Assembly: GCF_050003625.1 (NCBI RefSeq)
Contig: NC_134397.1
Location: 268,950,070 to 269,014,069 of the forward strand
Source: Haematobia irritans
Taxonomy: Eukaryota; Arthropoda; Insecta; Diptera; Muscidae
DNA length: 64,000 nucleotides
Reading direction: 5' to 3'
Part shown: in pieces, positions 10,777-22,614 of the stretch
Layout of the letters: every line of letters starts with the position of its first letter
Numbering within the stretch: position 1 is the first letter of the stretch
Program-made: the position numbers and the translations under genes
The notes under the pieces: model-generated
Told to the model about the DNA's origin: nothing
Database searches by the model: none
What the model saw: only the letters and a program-made list of their open reading frames with translations

Positions 10777-11663
10777 AAGGGTGGTTAAATTGTAAGGGCC
10801 GATGTTGAATGTGAACCACACCTAAACGCCAAGTTTTTTTTCCCAATTTTATTTGACATTTCTCTATTTCAGACATACTCAATTTGAACCATGGAGAGAT
10901 ACACAATCCAACAACGAATTAAATGGTTCCAAGAAATGGCAATAGTGGATGATCAATTTTCGAAGAAAATCATCTTCAGTGCTGAGGCACATTTTCACCT
11001 CAGTGGATTCGTCAATAAACAGAATTGCCGCATTTGGGCGAATGAGAATCCAGAGTGAATGTCGAAAAACAAATGCACCCACAAAGAGTGACTATTTGGT
11101 GCGGTTTATGTGCTGGCGGCATCATCGGGCCGTATTTTTTTCCAAAATGAGACCGGTCAGGCAGTTACTGTGAACTTTTTATGGCCCGAATTGGAAGATA
11201 TGGATGTGGACGATATGTGGTTTCAGCAGGACGGTGCCACTTGCCACACAGCTAATGAAACAATGGCTCGTTTGCGCAACAAATTCAATGGCCGTGTTAT
11301 CTCACGTAATGGCGATGTCAATTGGCCGACAATATCACTTGACACCGTTGGATTTTTTTCTTTGGGGTTATTTGAAAGAAAATGTGTACGTCGATAAGCC
11401 AGCAACAATTCAAGAGCTAAAGAATGAGATAATTCGGCACATTAACGGCATAGAACCTCCATTATGCCTCAGCGTCATCGAAAATTCGGACCATCGGATG
11501 AAGGTGTGTCACCGAGGTCGCGGCGCCCATTTGGCCGATATTTTGTTCCATACATAATTGAGTAATATCAATATATCATAATAAAATAAAATTACAATAA
11601 TTTCCTAAATAGTTTGTGTGTTACTCAAAATCAACATTGGCCCTTGAAATTTTAACCACCCTT
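10777..11663 (+). mobile_element. Deleted mariner-like element (DD41D group)
   Basis: Terminal inverted repeats AAGGGTGGTTAAATTGTAAG and its near complement span about 32 bp. TA flanks at 10775-10776 and 11664-11665, and the joined flanks rebuild the family A text TTAGTATATGGTC. At 887 bp it is about 400 bp shorter than 13853-15154, the difference being lost from the 5' half of the transposase. Confidence 0.9.
10891..11556 (+). pseudogene. Mariner transposase pseudogene, HTH region deleted, first catalytic Asp lost
   Basis: Remnant of a Tc1/mariner transposase, the nuclear DDE/D enzyme that cuts at the terminal repeats. Reading from ATG at 10891 gives MERYTIQQRIKWFQEM, which runs from the first N-terminal residues directly into the catalytic domain, so nearly all of the DNA-binding part is deleted. 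The block normally FSDEAHF reads FSAEAHF, so the first catalytic aspartate is alanine. Nonsense and frame changes follow near 11057, 11140 and 11340. The second motif WFQQDGATCHT and the third TPLDFFLWG are still readable in different frames, about 41 residues apart. It ends in GAHLADILF. It cannot be active. Spacing and motifs are close to the transposase at 13966-15047. Confidence 0.85.
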
Positions 11664-12012
11664 TATATGGTCAACAACCATGCAAAAAGTGGTCCATATA
11701 GGTTCATAATTGTATATAGCCGCTATATAAACCGACCACCATATTTCACCTCGCAAAAATTCAAGAACTGAATTATATAGGCTTTTAATCTGCCTTATGT
11801 TTTGCCTAATATTTACCCCGCATGGACTAACTTCCAATTTAGAAGACGATGTTAAGAAGTTTTATGATACCTTGTCATCGGCAAGTTCTACCACAACCCA
11901 AGTAATTCGATTGTGGATGACAGTCTTTAGTAAAAGTTTCTACGCAATCCATGGTGGAGGGTACATAAGACTCGGCCAGGCCGAACTTACGGTCGTATAT
12001 ACCTGTTTTTAG

Positions 12013-12095
12013 GCTCACTTAGACTATACAATCGAGTGTGATATTACAAGTGGTAAACTTCTCTCTTATCTATGAATGCTGCCCGATTTAGCTCA
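12013..12095 (-). repeat. SINE 3' fragment
   Basis: GGCTCACTTAGACTAT, GAGTGTGATATTACA and CTCTCTTATC match the 3' half of the SINE at 884-1225 in reverse. Head and tail are missing. Confidence 0.6.
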
Positions 12096-12099
12096 GTGT

Positions 12100-13012
12100 C
12101 CAGTTTGTTACTACACTAGTGCAACAACAAATATAAATATATTTTTGGAAGTTTATTTACTTTTAAGAAAAATGTCTTTTTTTTTAAATAGACCATTTTC
12201 GTTCTATTCGTGTTATCTAAATTTTAAAATGTATCTATTTTTTAAGAAATTTGTCCTTGATATTCTGTAATTTGCGTGTCCCAAAATAAAGGTTATATCA
12301 ATACGTCATCTTTTCTTTGGCACCCTCTGTACATTGTCAAATGAGTACGTACAGTGATTGCCTCAGGGTGGTATGCAATTAAACCAAGTGAATATAAATT
12401 AAATGGCGTTAGAATAGTAATTCCTCCCTAAATCTAACTCTACAAATACGCACACACACATAGACATACAATTAAATGCATATGTCTTACATAGACACAC
12501 ATACATTGTAACATATACCATACATATATATACATTTAATTCCGGATTAAAGCAGTACCATTAGAGATACTGTCGAAATTAAGCTCATATATCTACTGTT
12601 GTTCGAAGCTTGGGTGGGAGTGTGTGTGGAGAGGGGGAAGCAGGCAAAAAGCTGTGCAATTGTGCACACTTTTAAATGATACGTAAACTTTTACTTTAAT
12701 ATAGAATTCTTGGATTTGGACAAATTCTATTTGGAGAGTATGAATGAGTCCTTTAATTAAGCTAACGAGCATTTTGTTATCTATTCGAAAATGTTTACAA
12801 AAGGTCATTGCACCATCACTAAATGTAATCTATTTATCTAGATTCAAGTTCGTTGGAGGGATGAATTTAAGAGTTAAAGTTTGTTTGGCTAAAAATGTTC
12901 TGTACTAAAAGCAGTTGGAAATCTTAATGCTATATACATATATGCGACGAGACGATAAAAATAATATGTTTGCAAAACGGGAGTCGCAAACGTTGTTAGT
13001 TTGTTAAAATTT
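12100..13012. other. Non-repeat AT-rich DNA with one orphan transposon-like end
   Basis: No gene is seen. A short CA-rich stretch at about 12450-12470 is a minor microsatellite. GGCACCCTCTGTA near 12320-12332 looks like one terminal repeat of a Tc1-like element, but no mate was found. Confidence 0.35.
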
Positions 13013-13460
13013 TTATACCCTCCACCATAGGATGGGGGGTATATTATTTTTGTCATGCCGTTTGTAACACATCGAAATATTGCTCTAAGACCCCATAAAG
13101 TATATATATTCTGGGTCGTGGTGAAATTCTGAGTCGATCTGAGCATGTCCGTCCGTACGTCCGTCTGTTGAAATCACGCTAACTTCCGAACGAAACAAGC
13201 TATCGACTTGAAACTTGGCACAAGTAGTTGTTATTGATGTAGGTCGGATGGTATTGCAAATGGGCCATATCGGTCCACTTTTACGTATAGCCCCCATATA
13301 AACGTACCCCCAAATTTGGCTTGCGAGGCCTCTAAGAGAAGCAAATTTCATCCGATCCGGCTGAAATTTGGTACATGGTGTTAGTATATGGTCTATAATA
13401 ACCATGCAAAAATTGGTCCATATCGGTCCATAATTATATATAGCCCCCATATAAACTTTT
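13013..13460 (+). repeat. Truncated family A element
   Basis: Starts TATACCCTCCACCATAGGAT, has GTCCGTCCGTACGTCCGTCTG and about two 153-bp units, then stops abruptly after CCCCCATATAAAC at about 13458. The far hairpin terminus is missing. Confidence 0.75.
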
Positions 13461-13852
13461 AATTTAAGTTCCTCGTACTTGATACTAGGACACAAAATTG
13501 AATTTATTCGTTTTTTTTCACCTTTTTCCTTCATTTGCTATCAATTAAATAGAATTATTATAGAATTATTAAAGCCAAGTTGACGTTAGTCAAATACAAT
13601 TTTCTGTTAATTAAAGACAATAATTTTTAAGTCGAATCAAGTCGAATCAATTATAAGGACAACATTACTTCATTGACAAGTTTATCGACTTTAGGACAAG
13701 GAAAAATCTCTATGTCAGTGAAATGCGCCTTCTATGTTAAGCAAAAAACGCACTCGTATTTTAAGGACAAGAAAATTTTGCCCTAACGACAGTATATTTT
13801 CCAGTGTAAGTGGGTTTTTCAAAAAGTCGTGTTAGAACTCTCCCCTAATATA

Positions 13853-15154
13853 AAGGGTGATTCTTTTGAGGTTAGGATTTTCATGCATTAGTATTTGACA
13901 GATCACGTGGGATTTCAGACATGGTGTCAAAGAGAAAGATGCTCAGTATGCTTTGACATTTCATCATGAATAGACTTACTAACGAGCAACGCTTGCAAAT
14001 CATTGAATTTTATTACCAAAATCAGTGTTCGGTTCGAAATGTGTTTCGCGCTTTACGTCCGATTTATGGTCTACATAATCGACCAAGTGAGCAAACAATT
14101 AATGCGATTGTGACCAAGTTTCGCACTCAGTTTACTTTATTGGACATTAAACCAACCACACGAATGCGTACAGTGCGTACAGAAGAGAATATTGCGTCTG
14201 TTTCTGAGAGTGTTGCTGAAGACCGTGAAATGTCGATTCGTCGCCGTTCGCAGCAATTGGGTTTGTGTTATTCGACCACATGGAAGATTTTACGCAAAGA
14301 TCTTGGTGTAAAACCGTATAAAATACAGTGCAAGAACTGAAGCCGAGCGATCTGCCACAACGTCGAATTTTCAGTGAATGGGCCCTAGAAAAGTTGGCAG
14401 AAAATCCGCTTTTTTATCGACAAATTTTGTTCAGCGATGAGGCTCATTTCTGGTTGAATGGCTACGTAAATAAGCAAAATTGCCGCATTTGGAGTGAAGA
14501 GCAACCAGAAGCCGTTCAAGAACTGCCCATGCATCCCGAAAAATGCACTGTTTGGTGTGGTTTGTACGCTGGTGGAATCATTGGACCGTATTTTTTCAAA
14601 GATGCTGTTGGACGCAACATTACGGTGAATGGCGATCGCTATCGTTCGATGCTAACAAACTTTTTGTTGCCAAAAATGGAAGAACTGAACTTGGTTGACA
14701 TGTGGTTTCAACAAGATGGCGCTACATGCCACACAGCTCGCGATTCTATGGCCATTTTGAGGGAAAACTTCGGAGAACAATTCATCTCAAGAAATGGACC
14801 GGTAAGTTGGCCACAAAGATCATGCGATTTGACGCCTTTAGACTATTTTTTGTGGGGCTACGTCAAGTCTAAAGTCTACAGAAATAAGCCAGCAACTATT
14901 CCAGCTTTGGAAGACAACATTTCCGAAGAAATTCGGGCTATTCCGGCCGAAATGCTCGAAAAAGTTGCCCAAAATTGGACTTTCCGAATGGACCACCTAA
15001 GACGCAGCCGCGGTCAACATTTAAATGAAATTATCTTCAAAAAGTAAATGTCATGGACCAATCTAACGTTTCAAATAAAGAACCGATGAGATTTTGCAAA
15101 TTTTATGCGTTTTTTTTTAAAAAAAAGTTATCAAGCTCTTAACAAATCACCCTT
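13853..15154 (+). mobile_element. Near-complete mariner-like element, DD41D group
   Basis: A 1302-bp element with ends AAGGGTGATTC and AATCACCCTT, flanked by TA at 13851-13852 and 15155-15156. The inner parts of the inverted repeats are diverged. It encodes one transposase broken by a single frameshift, so it is the best preserved DNA transposon in the window. DD41D elements with similar text are known in flies and moths (the rosa group); that link is from memory. Confidence 0.9.
13966..15047 (+). pseudogene. DD41D mariner transposase, single frameshift
   Basis: Cut-and-paste transposase acting in the nucleus on its own terminal repeats. The first frame from ATG at 13966 gives the N-terminal part with paired helix-turn-helix motifs (about residues 1-120, including RRRSQQLGLCYSTTWKILRK). 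At about 14318-14328 the frame shifts; related proteins carry two more residues between KPYKIQ and QELKP, so a 4-base loss is the simplest cause. The second frame runs to the stop at 15047 and holds FSDEAHF, WFQQDGATCHT and LTPLDYFLWG, with 41 residues between the second and third aspartates. All three catalytic residues are intact. Total length is about 360 residues, normal for the family. The text differs clearly from the deleted copy at 10891. Confidence 0.9.
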
Positions 15155-16317
15155 TAGCTATTACATTGATAAACCCAATTTTAAGATAAATAGTTAATAG
15201 ATTTATTATTCCCTCCACCATAGGATGGGGGTATATTAACTTTGTCATTCCGTTTGTAACACATCGAAATATTGCTCTAAGACCCCATAAGGTATATATA
15301 TTCTGGGTCGTGGTGAAATTCTGAGTCGATCTAAGCATGTCCGTCCGTCCGTCTGTTGAAATCACGCTAACTTCCGAACGAAACAAGCTATCGAATTGAA
15401 ACTTAGCACAAGTAGTTGTTATTGATGTAGGTCGGATGGTATTGCAAAACGGCCATATCGGTCCACTTTTACGTATAGCCCCCATATAAACGGACCCACA
15501 GATTTGGCTTGCGGAGCCTCTAAGAGAAGCAAATTTCATCCGATCAGGCTGAAATTTGGTACATGGTTTTGGTATACGGTCTCTAACAACCATGCAAAAA
15601 TTGGTCCACATCGGTCCATAATTATATATAGCCCCCATAGAAACCGATCCCCAGATTTGGCTTCCGGAGACCCAAAGAGAAACAAGTTTCATCCGATCCG
15701 GCTGAAATTTGGTGCATGATGTTGGTATATGGTCTCTAACAACCATGCAAATATTGGTCCACATCGGTTCATAATTATATATAGTCTCCATATAAACCGA
15801 TCTTCAGATTTGGCTTGCGGAGCCTCTAATAGAAGCAAATTTCATCCGATCAAGTTGAAATGTGGAACATGGTGTTAGAGTATGGTCTCTAACAACCGTG
15901 CCAGAATTGGTCTATATCGGTCCATAATTAAATATAGCCCCCATATAAACGGTTCTCCAAATTTGACCTCCCGAGCCTCTTGGAGGGGCAAAATTCATCC
16001 GATCAGGTTCAAATGTGGAACGTGGTGTTAGTATATGGTCTCTAACATCCATGCAAAAATTGGTCCACATAGGTTCATAATTATATATAGCCCCTATATA
16101 AACCGATCCCCAGATTTGGTTTGCGGAGCCTCTAAGAGAAGCAAATTTCATTCGATCCGGTTGAAATTTAGAACATGGTGTTAGTATATGGCCGCTAACA
16201 ACCATACCAAAATTGGTCCATATCGGTCTATAGTTATATATAGCCGATTTCCAATCACACAAAAATTGGTCCATATCGGTTTATAATCATGGTTGCCACT
16301 GGAGCCAAAAATAATCT

Positions 16318-16545
16318 ACAAAATTTTATTTCTATAGAAAATTTTGTCAAAATTTAATTTCTATAGAAAATTGTGTTAAAATTTCATTTCTATAGAAAAT
16401 TATGTTAAAATTTTATTTCTATAGAAAATTGTGTTAAAATTTCATTTCTATAGAAAAATTTGACAAAACTTTATTTCTATACAAAATTTTGTTTTTATAC
16501 AAAATTTTGTCAAAGTTTTATTTCTATAGAAAATTTTGTCAAACT
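16318..16545. repeat. 29-bp minisatellite
   Basis: Units of TTTTATTTCTATAGAAAATT followed by TTGTCAAAA repeat about eight times with small changes. Each unit is nearly self-complementary around TTTCTATAGAAA. The same minisatellite occurs at the same place in the family A elements at 35643 and 56447. Confidence 0.85.
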
Positions 16546-16766
16546 GAATTATATACGTATTTAATCGGTGTTTTTTAATTTAATATATACCACGTATGGA
16601 CTTATTTACAATTTACAAGACGGTGTTAGGAGGTTTTATGATACCTTGCCATCGGCAAGCGTTACCGCAACCAAAGTAAATCGATTGTGGATGGCAGTGT
16701 TTAGAACAAGTTTCTACGTAATCCATGGGGTACATAAGATTCGGCCTGGCCGAACTTACGGCCGTA

Positions 16767-18050
16767 AAGGGTGATACGGTCAAAATTTGGTCAATATAAA
16801 CTTGATGTATTTCTTTCAATTTTGCATTTAAAAAACCTGAACACCCCTCATTTTGAAGGTGTGTGTGTGTGTAGAATATTGCTCCTATTTTGATTTTGGA
16901 ATTCACTCTTCAGTTGTCAAAATGCCGTCCAAGCAAGAAGAGCAGCGTATCAAAATTTTGCTCGCGCATCGCGAAAATCCGAGCTACTCGCACGCAAAGC
17001 TGGCAAAATCGCTAAAAGTTGCCAAATCAACCGTTACAAATGTAATTAAAGTGTTTGGGGAACGTTTGTCGACAGCCAGGAAGTTGGATCGGGGAGAAAT
17101 CGAAAACCGGAAGCCGCTGAGATGACAAAGAGAGTTGCCGGTAGTTTCAAGCGAAACCCTAACCTCTCTGTCCGAGATGCCGCAAATAAGCTGGGTGTAT
17201 CGTCTACAACCGTGCACCGAGCCAAAAACGAGCCGGACTATCGACTTACAAGAAGGTAGTGACTCCAAATCGCGATGATAAACAAAATATGACGGCCAAA
17301 GCGCGATCCCGGAGGCTGTACACGACATGCTGACGAAGTTTGACTGCGTGGTAATGGACGACGAAATCTACGTCAAAGCCGACTACAAGCAGCTTCCGGG
17401 ACATACGGCAAAAGGAAGCGGAAAGTTAGCAGATATTTTCAAGCACATAAAACTGTCAAAGTTCACAAAGAAATATCTGGTTTGGCAAGCTATCTGTACC
17501 TGTGGCTTGAAAATCAGCATTTTCATAGCTTCCGGGACTGTCAACCAAGAAATTTACGTGAAAGAGTGTTTGAATAAACGTCTGCTGCCCTTCCTTAAGA
17601 AACACGGTTGTTCCGTACTGTTTTGGCCGGATTTGGCATCTTGCCATTACGGTAAAAAGGCCATGGAGTGGTACGCCGCCAACAACGTACAGGTGGTTCC
17701 CAAGGACAAGAACCCTCCCAACACGCCAGAGCTCCGCCCAATTGAGAAATACTGGGCTATTGTCAAGCGGAACCTAAAGAAGACCAAAAAAAACTGCTAA
17801 GGACGAGCAGCAGTTCAAGGCAAACTGGCTTTCTGCGGCGAAGAAGGTGGACAAGGTGGCTGTACAAAATCTGATGGCAGGTGTCAAGCGTGAGGCCCGG
17901 CAATTCGGATTTGGAAAAGCGAAAGCCTAACTGAATATTTTTCCTGAATTTTATACTAATTGAACTTGAAAAAGAAATTTAATTTGATTTTTTAAATAAA
18001 CGATTTAAATCGGTGTTTTCCCTTGACCAAATTTTGACCGTATCACCCTT
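16767..18050 (+). mobile_element. ITmD37E-type mariner element, 29-bp inverted repeats
   Basis: The ends AAGGGTGATACGGTCAAAAT and complement match without mismatch over about 28 bp. TA flanks at 16765-16766 and 18051-18052; closing the gap restores the family A end GGCCGTATATACTTG. At 1284 bp it is full length. A second, damaged copy is at 45899-47165. Confidence 0.95.
16922..17930 (+). pseudogene. DD37E transposase pseudogene
   Basis: Starts MPSKQEEQRIKILLAHRENP with a helix-turn-helix (about residues 20-50, AKLAKSLKVAKSTVTNVI). The catalytic domain shows VMDDEIYVKADYKQ, LFWPDLASCHYG and LRPIEKYW, with 37 residues between the second Asp and the Glu, the DD37E signature. The reading frame is broken at about 17100-17125, again between 17230 and 17330, and in a run of A near 17795, and a few residues are missing after KQLPG. 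The three catalytic acids are still encoded. The family is known from mosquitoes and other Diptera. This copy cannot make an intact enzyme. Confidence 0.9.
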
Positions 18051-18411
18051 TATATACTTGTTTGAAACTAACATATCCATTGGAGATCATATGGTGACAC
18101 AACCGGTTTTTAATTTCAAATAAATCTATTAAATAGTTATCTTAAAATTTGGTTTATTAACGTAATAGCTATACGAACTGTTTTCTTATAACCAACAACC
18201 AGTTCGTTACCCAATAGTGGATTACAAAAGTAGTCTTCATTGGAACCATCCGTAAATATGAAAATCAATACATAACACAATTTTCATTTGCATATTTGTG
18301 AATTTTCATATCGACCCATTTAATATTCTTTTTTTAATTCCTTGCATATTGCCAAAGATAATGTGTGGTTAGAGGCAAACGTTACTAATGGAACATAAAT
18401 AACCAGAAAAG

Positions 18412-19212
18412 AAGTAGTTCGGCCGGGCCGAATCTTAAATACCCACCACCAGAAAGCAAGTTTATTAGTTTCGATCGTAGTAGGGTATTACTTGCACATA
18501 TACAAAAAAAAATAATTTTTGCATTCAATCAGGATATTAATTGATGCAATTAATTTCTTCGAGCCTAGGAATTATAGCATCAGTCACCTGAGGTCAATTA
18601 AAAAACTAAATTAATGCAATTAAAAACAAAAATTGTTGAACTAATTAAATTTTTAACTGAACATTCAATTAAAGATTTAATTGGAAATATTTTGGAGAAA
18701 ATTTCTTCTGTGTATATTAAATTCGATTTGATGAAACATACTTCTTTCGGTCCAAATGGTACGGTTCCCGAAGTTACATTCAAAGTTTCTACATATGGAG
18801 ACTATATCAGGTTCAGGAATTATACGATCCATTTTTGTTTCAATTTTAGAGGAATGAATGAACTTCCTGTCTAGGCGTGCTAAGCTTTTTAGGCTCCTGG
18901 AAATAAGCCCCAAGAAATAAGCCTCCAAAACGGAAATGAAATAAAGCCCCAAACCTTTATATTGAAAAGCTTTATCAAACATATACCGATGTAAATCAAA
19001 TTTTAAAAATTTTACAGACAAAAAACGAATCGGTGCTTAATTTCAGAATTATTGCTCCATTATTGAAGGTTGTAGCGTAGTTACAATAACGGGCAATGTT
19101 AGATCATCTTAGGATTTCGCTCTGAGCCACAATATACATATATACTTTATATCGAAGATCCATATTTCGATGCGTTACTAAATAAATGACAAACTTATTA
19201 TACTCCCCATAT
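18412..19212. repeat. Decayed family C element with nested AATT-rich MITE
   Basis: GTTCGGCCGGGCCGAATCTT then AAATACCCACCACC at about 18417-18452 is the family C hairpin terminus, and TATACTTTATATCGAAGA with TTATACTCCCCATATGG near 19142-19212 is the other end. No 153-bp array remains. 18064-18411 just before it shows nothing recognisable. Confidence 0.6.
18497..18715. mobile_element. AATT-rich MITE
   Basis: Filled with TTAATTGATGCAATTAAT-type palindromes and ending TTTCTTCTGTG before TA. It sits in family C sequence. It resembles 7395-9287 and 24721-25000. Confidence 0.5.
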
Positions 19213-20989
19213 GGTGAGAAAAAACATCAGCATCAACCATCAGAAACAGTGGCTGAAGGAGAAGAAGGAGTTCGGAGTGTAAACTGCAAAACTCAACCAC
19301 ATGCAAATCTTTCACGTCATGGTTGTTTTTTTTTCGCTCTTCTCATTCTCATTCTTTTTATTGGACCAAAATTAAAACATGTCGAGAAAAGAATCCTTGC
19401 TGACATGTTTCTAACGGCAGCTGCCAGCGAAAATAGCCACAAGAAGTGAAAACTTTTGTAATTAAGTCAACTCATCAAATACTTACCAAAGAAAATACTT
19501 CACAGTGGAAAAAGGTTGTTGGTAGAGGTGGAATGAAGAACAAGAAAGAGCATTGCTCAATTCGAGGGAATAACAAAAACAAATAAATGCTCCACCAAGG
19601 ACCTGTGTTTCTAATGTTGCATCTGAGTCTTAGAGAAGTTGAAATTCAGTGTTGAGAAAATACACTCATGCTGCGTGAGTATTTAACATTAAGCCAATCA
19701 AAGTGGAAATATCGAGAAAAAATCCATAAGACTCCCATTGACACCGGAAGCGCTAGATTGGCATTTCGTGAACTTGTAAAATGGTGCGAAAACACGATGC
19801 AAAATTTTAACAGCATCACGGAAACTTATAAATGCCTTTCAGTTTACAGCGTTCATGAATTCCAATTTAGTTTGGGTTGCAAACCGTGAGAGCAATGCAT
19901 TTTGTGACTGGAATAAAAGGTAGGGAACAAGAATTTTATCGAAATTTCCCTGGAATACACGTTTAAGAGGAATGACTTTTGTAAACGGTTTCGCAACGTA
20001 TTCTAAATTTCTAATAAATTGCATAAAAGTTGTCTTAAATCTTTATGTTGTATATTGAGAGTCGATCAATAACTTCAGTAATCAAAGTCAATGCCACGGT
20101 TTGTTTTTGTCGGAGGCGATGTACCTTTTGTATTTTGGAAATACAGAACAAATAGATATTAATCATCGAAAATAGCTTTATCAAAATATTCCCCATTAAG
20201 ATTCATACACTTTTATTTATTTATTTTTAAGTCTACAGACTACTTAAAACTAAAAATGTATTAAATCTTGAATATTAAAAAATTTATGAAATATTGTTGA
20301 ATGCAGTTTGGTCTTCATGTATCTTGAACGAAACTTACGTTAAACTTTTCATTGAATTGTATCGAATTGAAATCTATTGAATTGAAATGTGTTGAACTGA
20401 AATTGTATATTTCTATAAAAATTAATTATAGTTTGTAAAGCAATGAATTAAGAACAATACAAGACTTAATTACGTTTGGCAACTGCTTTTATCGTTTTTT
20501 CTTTTTTTTATAAAAGAGCCATATTCAATCTCACCCGGGCAGATCGCACTAAAGACTATGGAAATGTGCAGTGGCCACACTGAAACTTATATTTATAGTC
20601 AGGCTTGCGAGATGGGTATCTGGCATTTTCTTTTCAGTAACTTAATAATGTCAATTCCCTTAATCTTCTTGTCCAATAAGCTCGAATAAATATTGTAATA
20701 ATTTCTAGTTTAAATGATTTGGACATTGAACCAGCCTGCATTGTTATAGCCGACTATCAAACCTTTTTTCGGAAGGTTCAGGTGCAGTTCACTTTGGGTT
20801 GAGTGAATTACCCGAATTTATTCTGATAATTGGTTGATAGTTTTGCTGCAAGTAGAGGATGCTGATGAGGAATGTGGTAATTACGAAACAGCTGCACATC
20901 CAACCATCTTGCAGTCTATAGGGCTTCGCCCAAATAAATTTGACAAGCATACTTTTCCTCTTGTAGTTTAGTCAATGCATGGCTTTAAG
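19213..20989. other. Mostly unique DNA, no supported gene
   Basis: A 73-codon frame (plus 19668-19889) has normal complexity but no recognised domain, signal peptide or splice signals. An 87-codon frame at 19186-19449 begins in repeat DNA. I make no gene call. Confidence 0.4.
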
Positions 20990-22614
20990 CTGAGATCAAA
21001 AACAACAATAAGAAATATTTTTTTTTCTATAGAAAATTTAGTCAAAATTTTATTTCTATAGAAAATTGAGTCAAAATTTTGTGTCTATAGAATATTTTGC
21101 AAAATGTTATTTCTATAGAAAATTTTGCAAAAGTTTGTTTGTTACACAATTTTTTTTTTAAATTTTATTTCAATTGATAATTTTATTTCTATAAAAATTT
21201 AAGTCAAAATTTTATTTCTATAGAAAATTTTGCCAACATTTTATAGTAATAGATTCTTTATTAGAAAATTTGGTCAACATTTTATTTCTATAGAAAATTT
21301 TGCCAAAATTTTATAGTAATAAATTTTTTTATTAAAAAATTTTGTCAAAATTTAATTTCTATAGAAAATTTAGTCAAAATTTTGTTTTTGTAGAATATTT
21401 TGCAGAATTTTATTTACTACACAAAAATTTTTGTCAATTTTTGTCTTACTGATGTTCACTGCTATAAAAAATGTATTCAAAATTTTATTACTATAGAAAT
21501 ATTTTTTTCTATATAAAATTTAGTCAAAATTTTGTTTCTATAGAATATGTTATTTTGCAAAATTTTATTTCTATAGAAAATTTTGCAAAATTTTGTTTGT
21601 TACACAATTTTTTTTGTTTTAAATTGTATTGCTATTGATAATTTTTCATACTTTTATTTCTATAAAAAATGTTGCCAAATTTTATTTCTATAAAAATTTT
21701 ATTAACAATTTTATTTCTATATATTTGGTAAAAATTTGATTTCTATAAAAAATTTTGCCAAAATTTTATTTCTATAGAAAATTTAGTCAAAATTTTGTTT
21801 CTGCAAAATTTTATTTACTGGACAAAAATGTTTCCAAAATTGTATGCTCACGGATACTCACTGCTAAGTCGAAAACTTGTAGAAATGACTCAAATTTTCA
21901 AATTTTTCAATGAATGAATCATAAATGCATTTTTGCGAAATTGTCTAAACAGTTATAAATATTTCCCAAATATTGCCCGAGATTTTGTAGAAGTCTGATT
22001 TGAGATTTTATCAAAATGTAGATCTAAATACAAAGTTGTGCAGAGTATATTATAATCGGCCCGCCCGACTTTAGACTTTCCTTGCATTTTTATTTGTTGT
22101 TAAAATTGTGTTACGTCCCATAACGTTAGATTTCAATTTAAAGTACATAGATTTTGTAGAAGTATATACTATTTTGTCTAAATCGATTCAGATTCAAATT
22201 CATGCATATGGGTATATAAACCTTTATATAGCTCGCAACAAATTTAAAGGATTTGAGATAGTATCAATAATTTTGGCCCACATAATATGAGAAGATACCA
22301 ACAGTATATGTATTATATACTGTTGGTATCTTCTCATATTATGATGGGTATTTATAGCATTATTTTATTTATTAAACATTGCCCTAAATTTGAAATGTAG
22401 AGTTTAATTGGCATCTAATGTGAAATTAAGACCTTTTTTTGCACACATAAATAAATACGATACGTTATATCGATCCACACAATAGATCTACAAATGAGTG
22501 GTATTAAAATGAGATTTAGTTATATTACCCGGAGTCGACTCCGGAGTCGGAGTCGAGCTGATGAAAAATGCTGGAGTCGGAGTCGACCAAAATTGGCTCG
22601 ACTCCACAGCCCTG
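20990..22614 (-). mobile_element. hAT-like element, left-truncated copy
   Basis: This is a reverse-orientation copy of the element at 39879-41967. It ends GACTCCACAGCCCTG at 22614 with GGAGTC-rich subterminal DNA (22530-22612). A degenerate 29-bp minisatellite covers about 21030-21835. The far CAGGGCTG end is absent, so no target duplication can be scored. It also carries the hairpin described at 22281. Confidence 0.7.
22281..22343. repeat. Perfect hairpin, 29-bp arms, 5-base loop
   Basis: The arm starting CATAATATGAGAAGATACCA is followed by loop GTATT and the exact complement ending at 22343. The sister element at about 40165-40203 has only one arm, so the palindrome arose in this copy. Confidence 0.9.

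Larger units (their letters stand above)
10621..12007 (+). repeat. Family A element interrupted by a mariner
   Basis: Starts TATACCCTCCACCATAGG, resumes after 11663 with TATATGGTCAACAACC, and ends CTCGGCCAGGCCGAACTTAC then GTATATACCTGTTTT. The internal CCGTCCG block is deleted, and only about two units remain. Confidence 0.75.
15207..18063 (+). repeat. Family A element with 153-bp array, minisatellite and mariner insertion
   Basis: Starts CCCTCCACCATAGGATGGGG, has CCGTCCGTCCGTCTG, about five 153-bp units (to about 16260), then GGTTGCCACTGGAGCC, a 29-bp minisatellite (16318-16545), ACGTATTTAATCGG and the terminal hairpin GGCCTGGCC. The final GGCCGTATATACTTG is split by the mariner at 16767-18050. 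Confidence 0.85.

Noticed and set aside
19668..19889. 73-codon frame as a host exon
   Set aside because: Complexity is normal but no splice sites, signal peptide or family similarity could be supported.
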